This document shows positions 10,255-22,148 of a stretch of DNA of 64,000 bases, piece by piece. The translations under genes were made by a program, and so were the position numbers. The number at the start of each line of letters is the position of its first letter. Position 1 is the stretch's first letter. The DNA is from Pyrenochaeta sp. MPI-SDFR-AT-0127 (taxonomy: Eukaryota > Ascomycota > Dothideomycetes > Pleosporales > Cucurbitariaceae): the NCBI GenBank assembly GCA_020747015.1, contig JAGTJM010000006.1:983961-1047960 (forward strand), written 5' to 3'. The notes below the pieces were generated by a model. That model saw only the letters and a program-made list of their open reading frames with translations, ran no database searches and was not told the origin of the DNA.

Positions 10255-11686
10255 ATGCCGCTTATTCGGACCCCACCACAGATACCTACGTCCTCATCGT
10301 CCGAGGCTCAGCACGCCAAACAACTTCCCACGCTCGGAGAGTGTCCGAGGCCAAATTTTGTAGCGGAGCATAACGATTGGTTACAGATCATCAGGCCAAT
10401 ACCTTTCCCCGATTTCGACATTTGTCCAGATTGCTACAATACTTCTTTCCGGAACACCAGTTACGGACCCTGTATCTCGACTGTCCCGCCCAAACCCGAG
10501 AATGTGAGTACGAGATGCGACTTCTCAGATTTGTGGAATCGTATTGCATACGCGTGGCTGTATACACAGAACGCGCCAGACTTGACACTAATGGGCAGCG
10601 TGAGTGAAATTCAACATGATGAAGATGGCGCGTGCCCAAATCTGAACCTAGAGGACACAGAAGTCAAGAAAGGAGGTAAACCTGCAGTGACGAGGAAGTG
10701 GTACTGTCTCTTTGACCCAAGGACGAATGTGCTGGTTGAAGATTTGACTATTTGTGCCGATTGTGTGGCACACATCAATCTCATTTGCCCTGGCCTAAAT
10801 GGGATCTTTCGGCCTGTAGACAATGGTCGGAAATTACTGGCCACGTGTGATCTCATGATGTTGGGTGCTGGTCAGGCACGATGTGTCGACTATCTGGACC
10901 AGATCATCAATGTTGCGGAGAAAACACTACAAACGGGAGTACGAAACGTGACGCCTTTGGTAGAGTACATTAAAAAATGGGCACCTATTCCCTTTTGCCA
11001 AAAGGGCAGCGTAGTTGCTGGAGAAAAACGGTCCGTAAAAATTCAGTATTACAACTGCACGTAAGAGGTTCACTGACTTTCTGTCTTCACCTTAGGTTCA
11101 CCTTACCGAGCACCGTTCCCGAATTTACAGCCTGTGAGGAATGCTATACAAAGCACATTCGCCCTCTTTACTCTGAGTCACCTCAACCATACATTCTCTC
11201 GCAAATGCAGTCATCTGTTGCATCCACGGGTGGCTTCACTTGCGACCTCTACTCACCTCGACTGCAGCAGTATTTTCAGGATGCTCATAGTACCAACAAC
11301 CTACAGGACTATCGCCAGAAACTAGTGGCACGGAACAATAAGCTGCAAGAGGTTAAACTACAGCTCGAGCGAATGAAGCAGGAGTACCGGCAGCTCAAGG
11401 CGCAGTCTGAAATGCACATGCAGTTGATGCAAATGGAGCAGGCCACTGCGATGAGTGCGAGTTTGGCATGGACGACGAGTAGCTGGAGTGCACCGCCCGT
11501 ATGTACACAAGCTTGATTGCAAAGCGGTTCGTCCAAGTACGATGTAGACTAATGAGTCAATGGCAGATCGACTGGAGAGCGTCCAATGCACAAATGAATC
11601 AAGGCAGTCAAATGGCGGTACAGGCTGCAATGGTACTTGATAATATAAAGCTACTCGAGAAAGAGTGGGCGGAGTACTGGGAATGA
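10255..11686 (+). CDS. Conserved fungal Cys-rich protein with C-terminal coiled coil
   Basis: Three exons are predicted: 10255-11060, 11096-11498 and 11567-11686, giving 442 residues. The first intron is only 35 nt with the first good acceptor (ccttag). Acceptor ccgag at 11110 gives 50 nt in the same frame, so this junction is uncertain. The open frame extends upstream of the chosen ATG, and an upstream exon is possible. Three CxxC motifs are spaced along the protein: FDICPDCYNT, TICADCVAHI and ACEECYTKHI. A conserved segment SDLWNRIAYAWLYTQNAPD follows the first. The C-terminal part (ARNNKLQEVKLQLERMKQEY and following) is a coiled coil rich in Gln and Met. Similar fungal proteins are annotated with vague names, and I know no demonstrated function. 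The paired cysteines suggest metal binding or disulphides, which is inference. Confidence 0.72.
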
Positions 11687-12228
11687 TTCTATAGTTTTGA
11701 TGTGACTCCACCACTAAGAAATAAAAGGGATAGATCATGGTATTTATTCGACTCTGAAATTATGGATCTGGCATGAGCGGTAATACGTCATATTCGCTTG
11801 CAATGATCGGCTTGACAGCACATCACAAGACCACGTACTTGATCGACCATTATAGCACAGGCACATATAAACAGTGCAACGGGAAACAACACTTGAAAAG
11901 CTCGTGATGGCGATGGTGCATCAGTGTATCATAAAAAATGGTCGAAGGACACTGTGCCGCGTTTGTTTTGAAGCCATGACCGGGAGTCGTTGTACGAAAC
12001 ATAGAAATTAACTTTGAGTAGGAGAATTTGACGATTGAAAGATGGGAATCAGCGCTGATTCGGCTAAGGCAGAACCTAGCAATATCGAAGCGAACGTAGT
12101 TGTCAAGACAAGTGGAGCAGTCAGTGAAAAGTGCTGGAGGCGCTACAATTTAGATCCGATCACCAAAGCGTTCGGCTTGGCATACAGATTGTCTTTTCTT
12201 TCTGTATTGCAAACCCATCTACGACCCA
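11687..12228. other. Spacer between convergent genes
   Basis: About 540 bp between two genes that end toward each other. It contains no supported frame and presumably the two 3' UTRs. Confidence 0.5.
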
Positions 12229-14093
12229 TCAACGATGAATTACCACACCCAAGCCCTCCCCCATACCCCTAATTTTCCCCTCAACTACCTTCTCTGGTAG
12301 TTCTAGTTGACTACAAATCTCATCAAAACAATGCAGACCATCAAGGAACCTGAGTAGAGGCAGTCCGCTTTCCCTTTCTCGTTCGCTCATTAGACTCTCC
12401 AAACCTAGATCAACTGTCTTTGAAGAGTTGATGTATTGCGTATTGGCCAGGTGCGGATTGAGGGACGTCGTAGAGGCAATACTGGGCCTATGGAGAGAAA
12501 AGGATGGATGTTGATGTTGGGTCTGGGAAGGAAGATTGGGCTGAACTTCATGATGCGAAATTGAGGAATGGTGGGCGTGTGTGGTACCACGGATAGTGGC
12601 GGTCTCCGAGTCCCGTATGTTCGCAATCGAAGTAGCTGCAGAAGTCTGCAGACTGGTGGGTGGTGCTGGAGGCAACGCTGTGGAGGTGGCTATCGCGTAC
12701 TTGTGCACTCGGTACAAGAAACCTTTGATGATGCCAAATGTGATGAAGCGACGGATATCGATACCGCCCAGTAGCTCGAGATTCTCCAGTACCCAGTTCT
12801 TCAGTGTAAGACCTTGGCGGAGAGCTGTGTACAGTGTGATCAGTGTTTCGTGATCGATTTGCCATGCCTCGTCATCCTCGCTTGCTTTTTGTGCGGCAAT
12901 GTGGCTGTCGAAGTCGGATGCTTTGAGTGTTGACCCCACTGCCTCGCTCTGCTGCGATGCTGGTGAGGGCATTAAGCTTCTTTCGTCGCGACTCTTCTCA
13001 GATTCACTGCCAAGCCTGGCTGTTTGCGAATTTAGGCCCGTCCGTAACCTTGGGACTCGAATGTAACGCATACATTCTTCCCTCACATCCGAATCTACGA
13101 CAAAGCCACCTATCTCTGCTGTTGGAGCGTAAATGGCCCCAAAGCTAAAAATGTCTAGGAGCACTAGACATCCATAGTAGACTAGATGTTGAATTGCTCG
13201 TCGAGTTAGGGAAAGATCCGTATCTGCGAGCTGTGCAATGCTCGATATAGAATTGATGCCGTTTATGTAAGGAAGTATGCGGTTGAGGGTCAAGTCAGAG
13301 GATATAGGAGATTGTAGGCTTGATAACGATATAGTGAGCAATGGGACTTGATGTGCGAGGATAGGCGGAGGAGGCGGTCGAGTGGGAAACAGCTTCAAAT
13401 TTATTGTGTTGGAGTCGTCTAATCTTCGATTAGTATGATCATTGCGGCCAGTGATAAGTCCCGGAAGAGTAAAGGCCTTACCAATGGGTATCATACACTC
13501 TGCATAGTTGTTCAGATCCTCCAGCAGCATCTCACAAAGCGCATAGGCCTTGCTCCCACTCCCTATACCAACGGAGCCCATGCTCCCATCATCCCCCCAC
13601 GGCGCCACCAATCCACCATCATCATCCCAAACGCCCACCTCCTCCCTGCTCAGAAATCCGCCCTGCTCTTCGAGTCCCCGTAGCAACCTCCCCAACTTCC
13701 TCACTACCTCGCCATAGCATGCCCAGTCCAGCTCGTCTTCTCCTATCACGATGGCGAAATTAAAGATGAACTCATTTCTGCTGTACTTGCCCTCTCTTAT
13801 GCAAACAGGATATCCAATGACACGGTGGTGATTGACACAGAATGTGAGCAGACGGTCACAAAATTGCTGCGTTGGTATAAGGTACTGGGTGATGGATGGG
13901 AAGGGGAAGAGTGGCGCGGGAAGCGCGGAGGGGCGAGTGGATGGGGTTATGCTGCCCGAGGGGACTTGATGAAGAACGCGGTTTCCTAGGTATAAGTAAG
14001 TGGGCGCACTCCTAGGGATCTTCGGGCAATAGATGGACCTTTCTCATGGTGAAAGCGCGTGTAAAATATAGCTTTGATTGCACGCGTGGGCAT
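12229..14093 (-). CDS. NPR2: Nitrogen permease regulator 2 (Npr2/NPRL2)
   Basis: Npr2 pairs with Npr3 in the SEACIT/GATOR1 complex, which restrains TORC1 at the vacuole when amino acids are scarce. Two exons: 14093-14039 and 13985-12229, with a 53-nt intron; 603 residues. Exon 1 gives MPTRAIKAIFYTRFHHEKG, the typical Npr2 opening, and the splice joins directly to NRVLHQVPSGSI. Further family landmarks are FPSITQYLIPTQQFCDRLLT, HHRVIGYPVCI, RNEFIFNFAIVIG and the C-terminal winged-helix-like part ending LDGLHCFDEICSQLEL. A long low-complexity Ser/His-rich insert lies between about residues 470 and 550. The intact N-terminus depends on the short first exon, which is easily missed. Confidence 0.93.
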
Positions 14094-14690
14094 TGAAGAG
14101 GCTCGGAGATTACATATTGCCCTGGAGGTTGGAGGTTCGCGATGTGATTAGGTAGTCAGCGATTAGCTTCGAATGTGCACACCTCTATGGTCTGTGCGCG
14201 TCAAAACGAGGGCAGCATATGTAGATCATTCGACACCAGTAGCTTCTCGAATCAACAAGGGTTTATTACATATTGCCAGATTCTCTCGTGTATTCATTGA
14301 AAGCAATACTGGGAGCTGAGAATCGAGAGAGGGACGGTGTGGGAAGGCGAGTCCCAGGAAGAAGAATCTTTTCATGAAGGCTGTAATTGTGAATGTCACA
14401 CTTCATTGAAGTGCATGAGCTAAGCGGGAGGACTGATGAGCCTCACAGTTAGCCCATCTGGGCGTACGCAGTGAAGATCCACTTAAATAAATCAAAGACC
14501 ATGCCAAAAATCGCAGTATCAGAGAACCATTGATAATAGTCCACTCATGATATTCGCTGAACCCCATCTCTGTCCAAGTGTCATTCATAGTCGTCGTCCG
14601 TGTCGATGGGCTGTTCTTAGAAGAGTCGTGTTGGCCGAGCAGCGGCTATTGCATATATAGCAAGCAAGCAGCAATTGCTAATGCTGTAGG
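14094..14690. other. Promoter of NPR2 and 3' region of the zinc-knuckle gene
   Basis: About 600 bp with no supported coding frame. Both flanking genes are on the minus strand, so this holds the NPR2 promoter and the zinc-knuckle gene's 3' UTR. Confidence 0.45.
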
Positions 14691-16012
14691 TCACCAGCCA
14701 GTGGTGTTACCGGCAACACCCCAGGAGTTACTTTCTGTGGCAGCGATGGTATCATCAGCCCAGTTGCCCGTAGACTCCTGAAATGTGTCTCTCCAGGATT
14801 CGGCAGCACCAGAATTGCCTTCAGCCTTGGTGCGGACTCGATCAACGGCACCAAAGACATTGTCATAGCTCCAGTCGTTACCGTCCGTCTCGACAGCGGG
14901 CTCAGGGCATCGCTTGGCGCCGTGACCAAAGTTACTGCAGTTCTTACATTTGACTCTACTCCCTGACATGAATCAAGTATTAGTATGTCTCTATTCTTCA
15001 CTTCGCGCAGACACTTACAGTCGGTAGGCTTGGGACACTCGCGGGCCTGATGACCCTCTATATCGCAGTTTCGACAGCGCATAACCCTGGGCTCGGGACA
15101 GTCTCGAGACAAGTGGCCCTCCCGCTTGCAATTATAGCAGGTTCGTGCACCTTCTCCTCTATTACGGGAAGATAGAGACATCGGGCATTCGGATTTATTG
15201 TGACTAGCTATCAGTTAGCGCCCGATCGACTTTTTCAAACATTAGTTGGAGAGCGTGACATGAAAACTTTCCCAATCGCCATGTGGGCATAATAATTACA
15301 CAGCCGTAGGGCCGAAGAAGACTTACCCCTCATTATTGCAGTTGAAGCAAACACGGTCAATGCCTCCACTTATGCCGCCTGCTATGACCTTGCGAGGTTG
15401 GATGCACTCGGACTTGCGGTGTCTGTATATGCGTTAGGAGACTACCCTTGAAGGACTCCAATCGACTAACCCAGCCTCGCCGCAGTAGTAACAGGTTTGA
15501 ACACCCGAATTGGCGGGACAATCAAGTTTCTGGTGCCCAGGCTGTCCACAATTGTAGCAAGACTGAGCCGTGCCGGACCCGCCCACGGAACAGTCGCCCT
15601 TGGTGTGGCCTGTCTGACCGCAGCTGAAGCAGACTCGGTCGCCGCCACGACTGCCACTGTTGCTGAAACTGGAGGTCATTGTGTTCTCGAATGAAGTGTT
15701 CAAGGTTCGGCTAGATCCCCATTCATAATTCCTACTGATACCACCGTGGTCAAAGATGCCACCAGATACCAAATCACGGCTAGCATCAATAAGCTCATTG
15801 CTATCATGGAGGCTAGTAGCATCATCGCCGAAGTTGTCCGCGCTTCCATTAGTGTTCTCAAGCTTTGGCTTTTCGTTAACCTCGGCCTCGCGATGTTTCT
15901 TTGAGGTTTTGTGTGCTCTCCAATCGCGAGTTTTGATGGTGCGGTGGCAGAGCTCACAGAGAGTGTATTGCGGCACATGCTCCTTCGCACGAGGGTATGG
16001 ATTTGGATCCAT
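14691..16012 (-). CDS. CCHC zinc-knuckle nucleic-acid-binding protein, CNBP/Byr3/Gis2-like
   Basis: Proteins of this type bind single-stranded nucleic acid, often mRNA. Four exons are predicted: 16012-15472, 15423-15327, 15203-15019 and 14962-14691, giving 364 residues. Seven CX2CX4HX4C knuckles are readable: CFSCGQTGHTKGDC, CYNCGQPGHQKLDC, CYYCGEAGHRKSEC (spans intron 1), CFNCNNEGHNKSEC (spans intron 2), CYNCKREGHLSRDC, CRNCDIEGHQAREC and CKNCSNFGHGAKRC (after DWSRVK, intron 3). The splice choices restore two knuckles that are otherwise broken, which supports the model. The N-terminus has a U1-type C2H2-like unit (CELC, then DWRAHKTSKKH), and the C-terminal tail is acidic and Ser/Thr/Gly-rich. 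CNBP itself has seven knuckles but no such N-terminal finger, so this is an extended form. Confidence 0.9.
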
Positions 16013-16946
16013 GGACTTGGCCTGGACAGTAATGGGGCTGCAGGAAATGTTTCAGAGCAAAATGAAGAAGAGAAGGAATCGCTCTGAAACCGGTGAGGGC
16101 ACCTACGCAGGTGAGACGAATGAAGTGATGTACTGCGGCGAATAAGTGTTTTTCGAATGGCGTATCGTGAGTCAGGCTTGAAGCTGAAAGCAAGATTAGC
16201 AGCGGGGAGAGTCTACATGTGCGTGCAATCATGCCATACAACCTTGGAAAGAGCAAACCTGCATGCTAGAGTTAAGGTACACTTACTTGTCGATAGTTTT
16301 ATGTGCTCCGAGAACTTACAAAAATTCCACGTGTTTGTTCCTCTCGCAAAGATGACCACGGGTGTTGGGTGGAAGGTATGCTGGTAAGGGGAGGAGATAT
16401 TATTGAGGTGGAGTAGGTAGCTTTATACAGAAGTCACGCCCTGTGCACAACAGAGTATCAACAGCACCAGACGAAATAGGTTAGTAGATAACTTAGAAGA
16501 TTCTAGAGCTATTCGCGGTAAATTTAATCACTGGCAAACGTCCGTTCCATGCAGAAGGGGAGCTTGCAGAACCAGGTTCTTGCATCGGTGAAACATAATG
16601 ATTATCTACGTGAGCATGAGGATGAGGACACCATGCTACATTTCTGAGCCGGGCTAGAATTTGGTCTCCAAGTGAGGTTCCGCGTCACAGTATGTAATAT
16701 TCGCGCCATTCTCTCACTGCAGGCATGGAGAGCTTAATCAAGGCCACGTGATTATTACGTCCACGTCCGCCAAAACAATGTTGTCCATTACTATAGCGTC
16801 GACTTATGCATGGGAGGTGCTTGGCCGCGCATCATATATCCTGGGTTAAACATGCTGGGTCTTGAAGCTCTTATCGGGATACTAAAGCAGGATTACAACT
16901 CAAGTCTGCGTTCAATATTATTCATATGTACGCTATAACGATAATC
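16013..16946. other. Intergenic region with E-box-like sites
   Basis: About 930 bp without a supported gene. It holds the promoter of the zinc-knuckle gene. CACGTG occurs near 16329 and 16744. No RNA gene or repeat was recognised. Confidence 0.45.
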
Positions 16947-18883
16947 TCAAGGACTCCAGCCTGCAGGCCTCTGAAATGATTGAACAAGTTGCTCCTCACG
17001 CTCAGTCTCTTCTTCTACTGTGCTCTGAGGTTCCTTCGTAGCTGGCTCATTCCACCCTGTCCCTCCCTGAACCACCGCAACAGCAACGGACAACACTACA
17101 GCACCCAAAAATAGCGCCTTTAGTGCACCTTCATAAGCACTCACGGCCACAGCCTTCTCCATTCCTTCAAGGTTATTCACTAAGGCAGGACTCCCTAACA
17201 GCCTTCTAATAAGTTCGCCACGATGCTTTAATCCCACTTTTGCAAATCCGCCAGTAAGGGAAGTGTGTAAGACGCGTACAAAGTAGCCGCCACCGATTGC
17301 GGAACCGAAAGAGCCTGCGAAGCCACGAAACGTCGCGAGAAGCGAAATCACGATTGGATGTACGTCTGGCAGAGTGAGATGTAGGAGGTGGACTAGAGCG
17401 TAGTTGGTAGCTGCGCCCGTGACTAGGCCGTTCAGGAAAACCATGACGACGAACAGGCTCCAAGGGCTCCTGGGCGTGGATAAGTGTGCGATAGCAAGCA
17501 TTGTGAATGGGAAGAGAGCCATTGCGACGACAGTGTGCAGATAGAAGCTACCAGTACGCCTGATATGGAAGATACCTGCCAATAGGCCACCACTCGCAAA
17601 TCCAGCATTTGTGGGAACAAGGATTGAACCTGCAACTGCTGGTGCCCAGCCTCTGACAGCTAGAGCATAGACCGGTGTATAGAACAGTATAGCCCAGCGA
17701 GCCATCATAAAGCCAACAGTGGCGAGACAAGTGAGTAGCGTACCACGAGACCTTAACACAGAGATAGGAACAACGGGATCCTTAGCCACATATATTTCGT
17801 TCAAAATGAAGATTGGTAGAGCCAAGCCCGACACCGCGATGGGTGTTGCAAGAATTTTAGGACCAGATAGACCAAGCAGGAACAGAACGATGGTACTAGT
17901 CAACAACAAGGCTCCAGAATAATCGATGCGTGCTAATTTTTGGCGAACTGAGAGGTCGATATAAGTGGTATTTTTGTAGGTGTGGTTTTCCGGGATAGAC
18001 AAGAAGAGGATTAAGCCACAAAGGAAACTCAACGGAGCCTGAATCCCGAATAGAGGTTTCTGAATACTGTCAGCAATCTTATGGTTGGAGTTTGAGATGC
18101 TGCTAGGAAGAGCCACATACCCATCCGACCCTTGGTTCTAGCGCGCCTGCAATGACTGCGCCAAGTGAGACGCCAACTGTCATTCCAGTATTGGCAAGGC
18201 CCATGTATAGCCCACGACTTTTCGGACTAGTCATTTGGATCGCCATGATACTGGCAACACTGAAGATGCCTCCGCCACCTGCTCCAGTAATCACACGGCC
18301 GACTATGAAGTGCGTGAAGGATATTGAAGTGGCAGTAACAATCGTTCCAATGCCAATAAGAAGCGTTGAAAAGAGCATACATGATCGAGGGCTGAAGACC
18401 TGGGACAGCCGCCCCATTAACGGGGCTAGAGAAGACATGGCGATTAAATACGACGAAGTGAACCAAGTAGCATTCTCGAACGCATCTAGATCGGATGCAA
18501 TAGAAGATTGTGTTGTGGTGAGGATTGAAATATTAGTAGCTGAATGTTGGTTAGAAATATGGACATTGATAGGTTGACCAAGTAATAAATGGAATCTACG
18601 TGGCCGGAGACCTATTAACTAGAGGAGTTGGATTGCTTGACCAGCGAGTCGAAATGGACTAGAATACAGCTGCGCTGCTCGACCTCTCTCACGATGTGGT
18701 CAATACAATTAACATACCTTGCAGAAAGATGAGAAGCCCAACTGATCCCACTATAAAGGCTCCACGCAGTGTAGATATGCCTGGCGTTCCGGCTTTACCA
18801 TCACGTCCAGATACGTTGGGCGTGATTGGACGCCGAAGGAGAGGTGCTCGTTCTTCCGCGTTATGTACAACTGTCATGGCCAA
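16947..18883 (-). CDS. MFS transporter, vacuolar basic amino acid type (Fnx/Vba-like)
   Basis: A major facilitator protein. The Fnx1/Vba family moves basic amino acids into vacuoles, although drug-efflux relatives are close. Three exons: 18883-18718, 18539-18121 and 18059-16947, with introns of 178 and 61 nt; 565 residues. After a cytosolic tail with the di-leucine-like EERAPLLRRP, the first helix follows (GAFIVGSVGLLIFLQ). Then come the family hallmarks ASDLDAFENATWFTSSYLI and MGRLSQVFSPRSCMLFSTLL, the motif-C region GLANTGMTVGVSLGAVIAG, and GIQAPLSFLCGL after intron 2. The number of hydrophobic segments fits a 14-TM layout. The 5' end faces HRD3, with about 520 bp between start codons. The exact substrate cannot be told from sequence. 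Confidence 0.85.
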
Positions 18884-19217
18884 GAATCGACAGCAAAATA
18901 AAGGTGGAGTAATCAGTGGACGATAGAGTGTGAGAACGAGGAAAGATATATTGCAAAGAGAAAGGCGTGCAGTGACGAAGTCATGATGATGGGTGCAAGC
19001 GCCCTAACAATGGGAGATGACAAATGCGGGAGGAGTGTGGAGTGCGCCTTGCCGACGGCTTTCGTCCGCAGGCACGATGAGTTCAAAATGTCGACGACGC
19101 CTCTGAAGCACGGTTCCGAGCTATCTCGGGCTCTGAAGGCTACCCAATTAAAGGCATGATTGCTCGAGAGCAAGGTGCTGCTTAGACTGTCGTGGGGTAT
19201 GCGACATGCAACATATG

Positions 19218-19225
19218 TGACGTCA
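19218..19225. promoter_or_regulatory. CRE/UPRE-like palindrome TGACGTCA upstream of HRD3
   Basis: A perfect 8-bp TGACGTCA palindrome lies about 180 bp before the HRD3 start and about 335 bp before the MFS start. Such sites bind bZIP factors of the CREB/ATF and Hac1 type. HRD3 is a known target of the unfolded protein response in yeast. That this particular copy is used is inference. Confidence 0.4.
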
Positions 19226-19231
19226 ACGCTG

Positions 19232-19236
19232 ATTGG
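19232..19236 (-). promoter_or_regulatory. Inverted CCAAT box
   Basis: ATTGG (CCAAT on the minus strand) lies 6 bp after the TGACGTCA palindrome in the shared upstream region of HRD3 and the MFS gene. It is a plausible Hap/CBC site, but the motif is short and common. Confidence 0.3.
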
Positions 19237-19405
19237 CTGTCCAAGCTTCAGGCTCTCCCGGCGCGACTTGACAGTGGAAAGCTGGCCTTTACAAACAACT
19301 TTACCACAACAGGCCGAGAGTACAAAGACTCATGCCTCTTTCCTTCTGATATAGCGCGATGAGTTGTGGTATCTCGACAACCTTGTACGTTGACACATGC
19401 CCAAA

Positions 19406-22148
19406 ATGAGGCCACAAATAAAGCGGCTTGTACCGCTCTTCTTTGGTACGTCCTACTAAGAAAGGTTGAGGAGCTTCCTGACTGACTGATGAACTGTCAG
19501 TTATCCTCTCGCTATTGATTTCCCATGTGCCAGTACAAGCTCGCGGGAACGAGCGAGCAAATACCGAACAGAAACCGCCAGGCAAAATACCTAATGGCTG
19601 GGGAGCAACCGAGCGAGACGGAGAGTCACCTTGGAAGTCAAGGTGGGGAAACAGCGAAAGAAGCACGAACACGGATCAAGGCATACTGGCATTTGATGAG
19701 GCCATGACACTCCTACGCAAGATTAGACCGGCAACGACGCCGTGGTGGAACTTCGATCGGAAATCTGGAGTGCTTGGGGCCAGCGCATATTACGCGAAGG
19801 AGATTTTCTTCCTTCTCTTCATGAACGGACCACCACAGCAAGATCTACTTACGACCAATCCATTGCCGAGGAAGCTGGGTCAACCGCTGACACAAGCTGT
19901 CAGGCGCCTGGAAGAAGCAGCAACGCATAAGAACGCTGACGCTTTGTTCACGCTCGCCGAGATGAATTTCTATGGAAACTACACGCACCCGCGCAACTAC
20001 TCTGAAGCATTTCGAAGATACCACGAGCTTGCGACAATGAGTGGCAATGCTTCAGCGCAACATATGGTTGGATTCATGTACGCTACTGGCATCGGTGGTG
20101 CTGTGAAGCATGACCAAGCAAAAGCAATGCTATATTACACATTGGGTGCGGAAGGTGGGGATGTTCGGTCAGAGATGGCTGTGGCGTATCGACACTCGGC
20201 TGGTATCTCTGCGCCTCGCAATTGTGAAGAAGCGGTCCATTTTTACAGAGAAGCGGCAAATAAAGCCATTGCGTACATGCGATCTGGACCACCAGGTGGA
20301 CACTCGATGCCGAGAGAATCATTCCGAATTGCGGACGAAGAAGGTGGCGTGTATGGTGAAGGCGCCAGTGCCAGCAGCTCGGGACAGAACGCCAAGATGG
20401 GCAGCGTCCACTCTGATGCCTTTTCATCGCTGGACGATGTCGTCGAGTACATGGACCTTCAGGCCAGGAAAGGCGACGCGAGGGCCAGCTTCAACCTGGC
20501 CAAACTAAATTATGATGGTGCTCGAACGTCGAAACGTGACCTACCAGCGGCAAAAAAACGTTTTCTGGAGCTTGCCCGCATGTATTGGACCAAAGATGGA
20601 AAGACACGAAACAATGTTACACCTACAACAGAAAAATTGGCGTCTAAGGCCGCTGGGTACCTGGGCCGCATGTTCCTCCGTGGCGAAGGCATGCCACAAA
20701 GCTTCGATATTGCAAAGACGTGGTTCAGGCGCGGCATTGAACTTGGAGACGCCCTGTCGCAGTATTCATTGGGAATCATGTATCTAAGAGGGCTTGGCGT
20801 ACCGCATGATCCTGTAAAGGCTGCCGAACTCTTCGGAGCAGCCGCAGACCAAGATTTAGCTGTGGCACAAGTCAGGCTCGGAGCACTATTTCTCGATCAA
20901 GGCGATGTTCCTGTGGCTATCAAATATTTCGAGCTTGCAGCTAGGCATGGTCATCTTGAGGCATACTTTTATCTTGCCGAGCTCACACAAAATGGCGTTG
21001 GTCGCGACAAGTCCTGTCCAGTCGCAGCTGCGTATTACAAGATTGTAGCGGAAAAAGCCGAACTGATATCAACATCCTTCCCAGAGGCAAACGATGCATA
21101 TGCAAGCGGTGATCTCGAAAAGGCACTTGTTAGCTACATGATGGCAGCAGAGCAAGGGTTTGAAGTTGGACAAGCAAACGTGGCATACCTGCTTGACCAA
21201 GTCAAGCCTCGCTTTACCTTTACTTCTTTGATCCCATTCATGAAGAAGAAAGTATCTTTAGCTGGCGATGCTGTGCTCGCATTGATTTACTGGACACGTT
21301 CTGCAGAGCAGAAGAATGTCGATTCGATGGTCAAGATGGGCGATTACTATCTTCATGGCTTTGGTACGTCTCCTGACCGAGAAAAGGCAGCAGCTTGCTA
21401 CCAAGCGGCAGCCGATACTATGCAAAGTGCGCAGGCCATGTGGAATTTGGGCTGGATGCATGAGAATGGGATCGGTATCGATCAGGACTTCCATCTCGCG
21501 AAACGACACTACGATCTGGCCCTGGAAACGAATCCGCGAGAGGCTTATCTGCCTGTCGTGCTGGCACTATACAAGCTACGCTTCCGAAGTTGGTGGAACA
21601 CGGTTACGAACGGCAATGTGAAGTCTATTCAAGAAGAGCCAGGTAAGCTGCTCTATACCTATTTTCATTAGGTTGGAACTTTCACTGAATGATTCGTTTG
21701 TGCCATTATAGTTGTCAAGAAAGAATGGACTCTTTCCGAATGGCTGAGTGCCTTCCTTGAAGCCGAGCTTGCAGGTTGGGACGATTACGAGCCTGATGAC
21801 TACGATGACACGCATGTCGCTGGCGACGATTATTATGGCGATGGCTATCATGGCGATGATATTGACTCGGATATTCTTGAGTCGCTCATAATTCTCGCGC
21901 TATCGGGCGCGCTGGCATTCTTGTTGTACTACCGAGCACAACGACAGCGACGACAAGAAGAAGAGCGTAGGCGACAGCAACAGCAACAGCAGCAGCAGCA
22001 ATTAGTTCAAGGGCAAGTGGCGGCTGCACATGATGAGGCGCAGGCGCAAGCACAAGCACAGGTACCGCCGCAGCAAGATAGAGGCCTGTTTCCGAATCCA
22101 AACGAACCAGACTTCTTAAATTGGGTCGCTGGTGGAGTAGGACATTAG
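19406..22148 (+). CDS. HRD3: Hrd3/SEL1L, ER-associated degradation adaptor
   Basis: Hrd3 sits in the ER membrane, holds the Hrd1 ubiquitin ligase and receives misfolded luminal proteins. Three exons: 19406-19445, 19501-21642 and 21712-22148, giving 872 residues. The tiny first exon (MRPQIKRLVPLFF) joins across a 55-nt intron to VILSLLISHVPVQA, which makes a convincing signal peptide with cleavage after VQA. Without it the long frame has no ATG at its start. The luminal part is a long array of Sel1 repeats such as ALFTLAEMNFYGNYTHPRNY, AQHMVGFMYATGIGG and AMWNLGWMHENGIGI. One transmembrane helix near the C-terminus (SLIILALSGALAFLLYY) precedes a cytosolic tail with a Gln-rich run and the end NPNEPDFLNWVAGGVGH. 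Confidence 0.95.
21974..22001 (+). repeat. CAG-type repeat coding for poly-Gln in HRD3
   Basis: An imperfect CAG/CAA tract encodes about nine glutamines in the cytosolic tail right after the Arg-rich stretch that follows the transmembrane helix. It is likely length-variable between strains. Confidence 0.8.

Noticed and set aside
12042..12272. Plus-strand frame of 76 codons
   Set aside because: It overlaps the 3' end of NPR2 on the other strand and has no features of its own.
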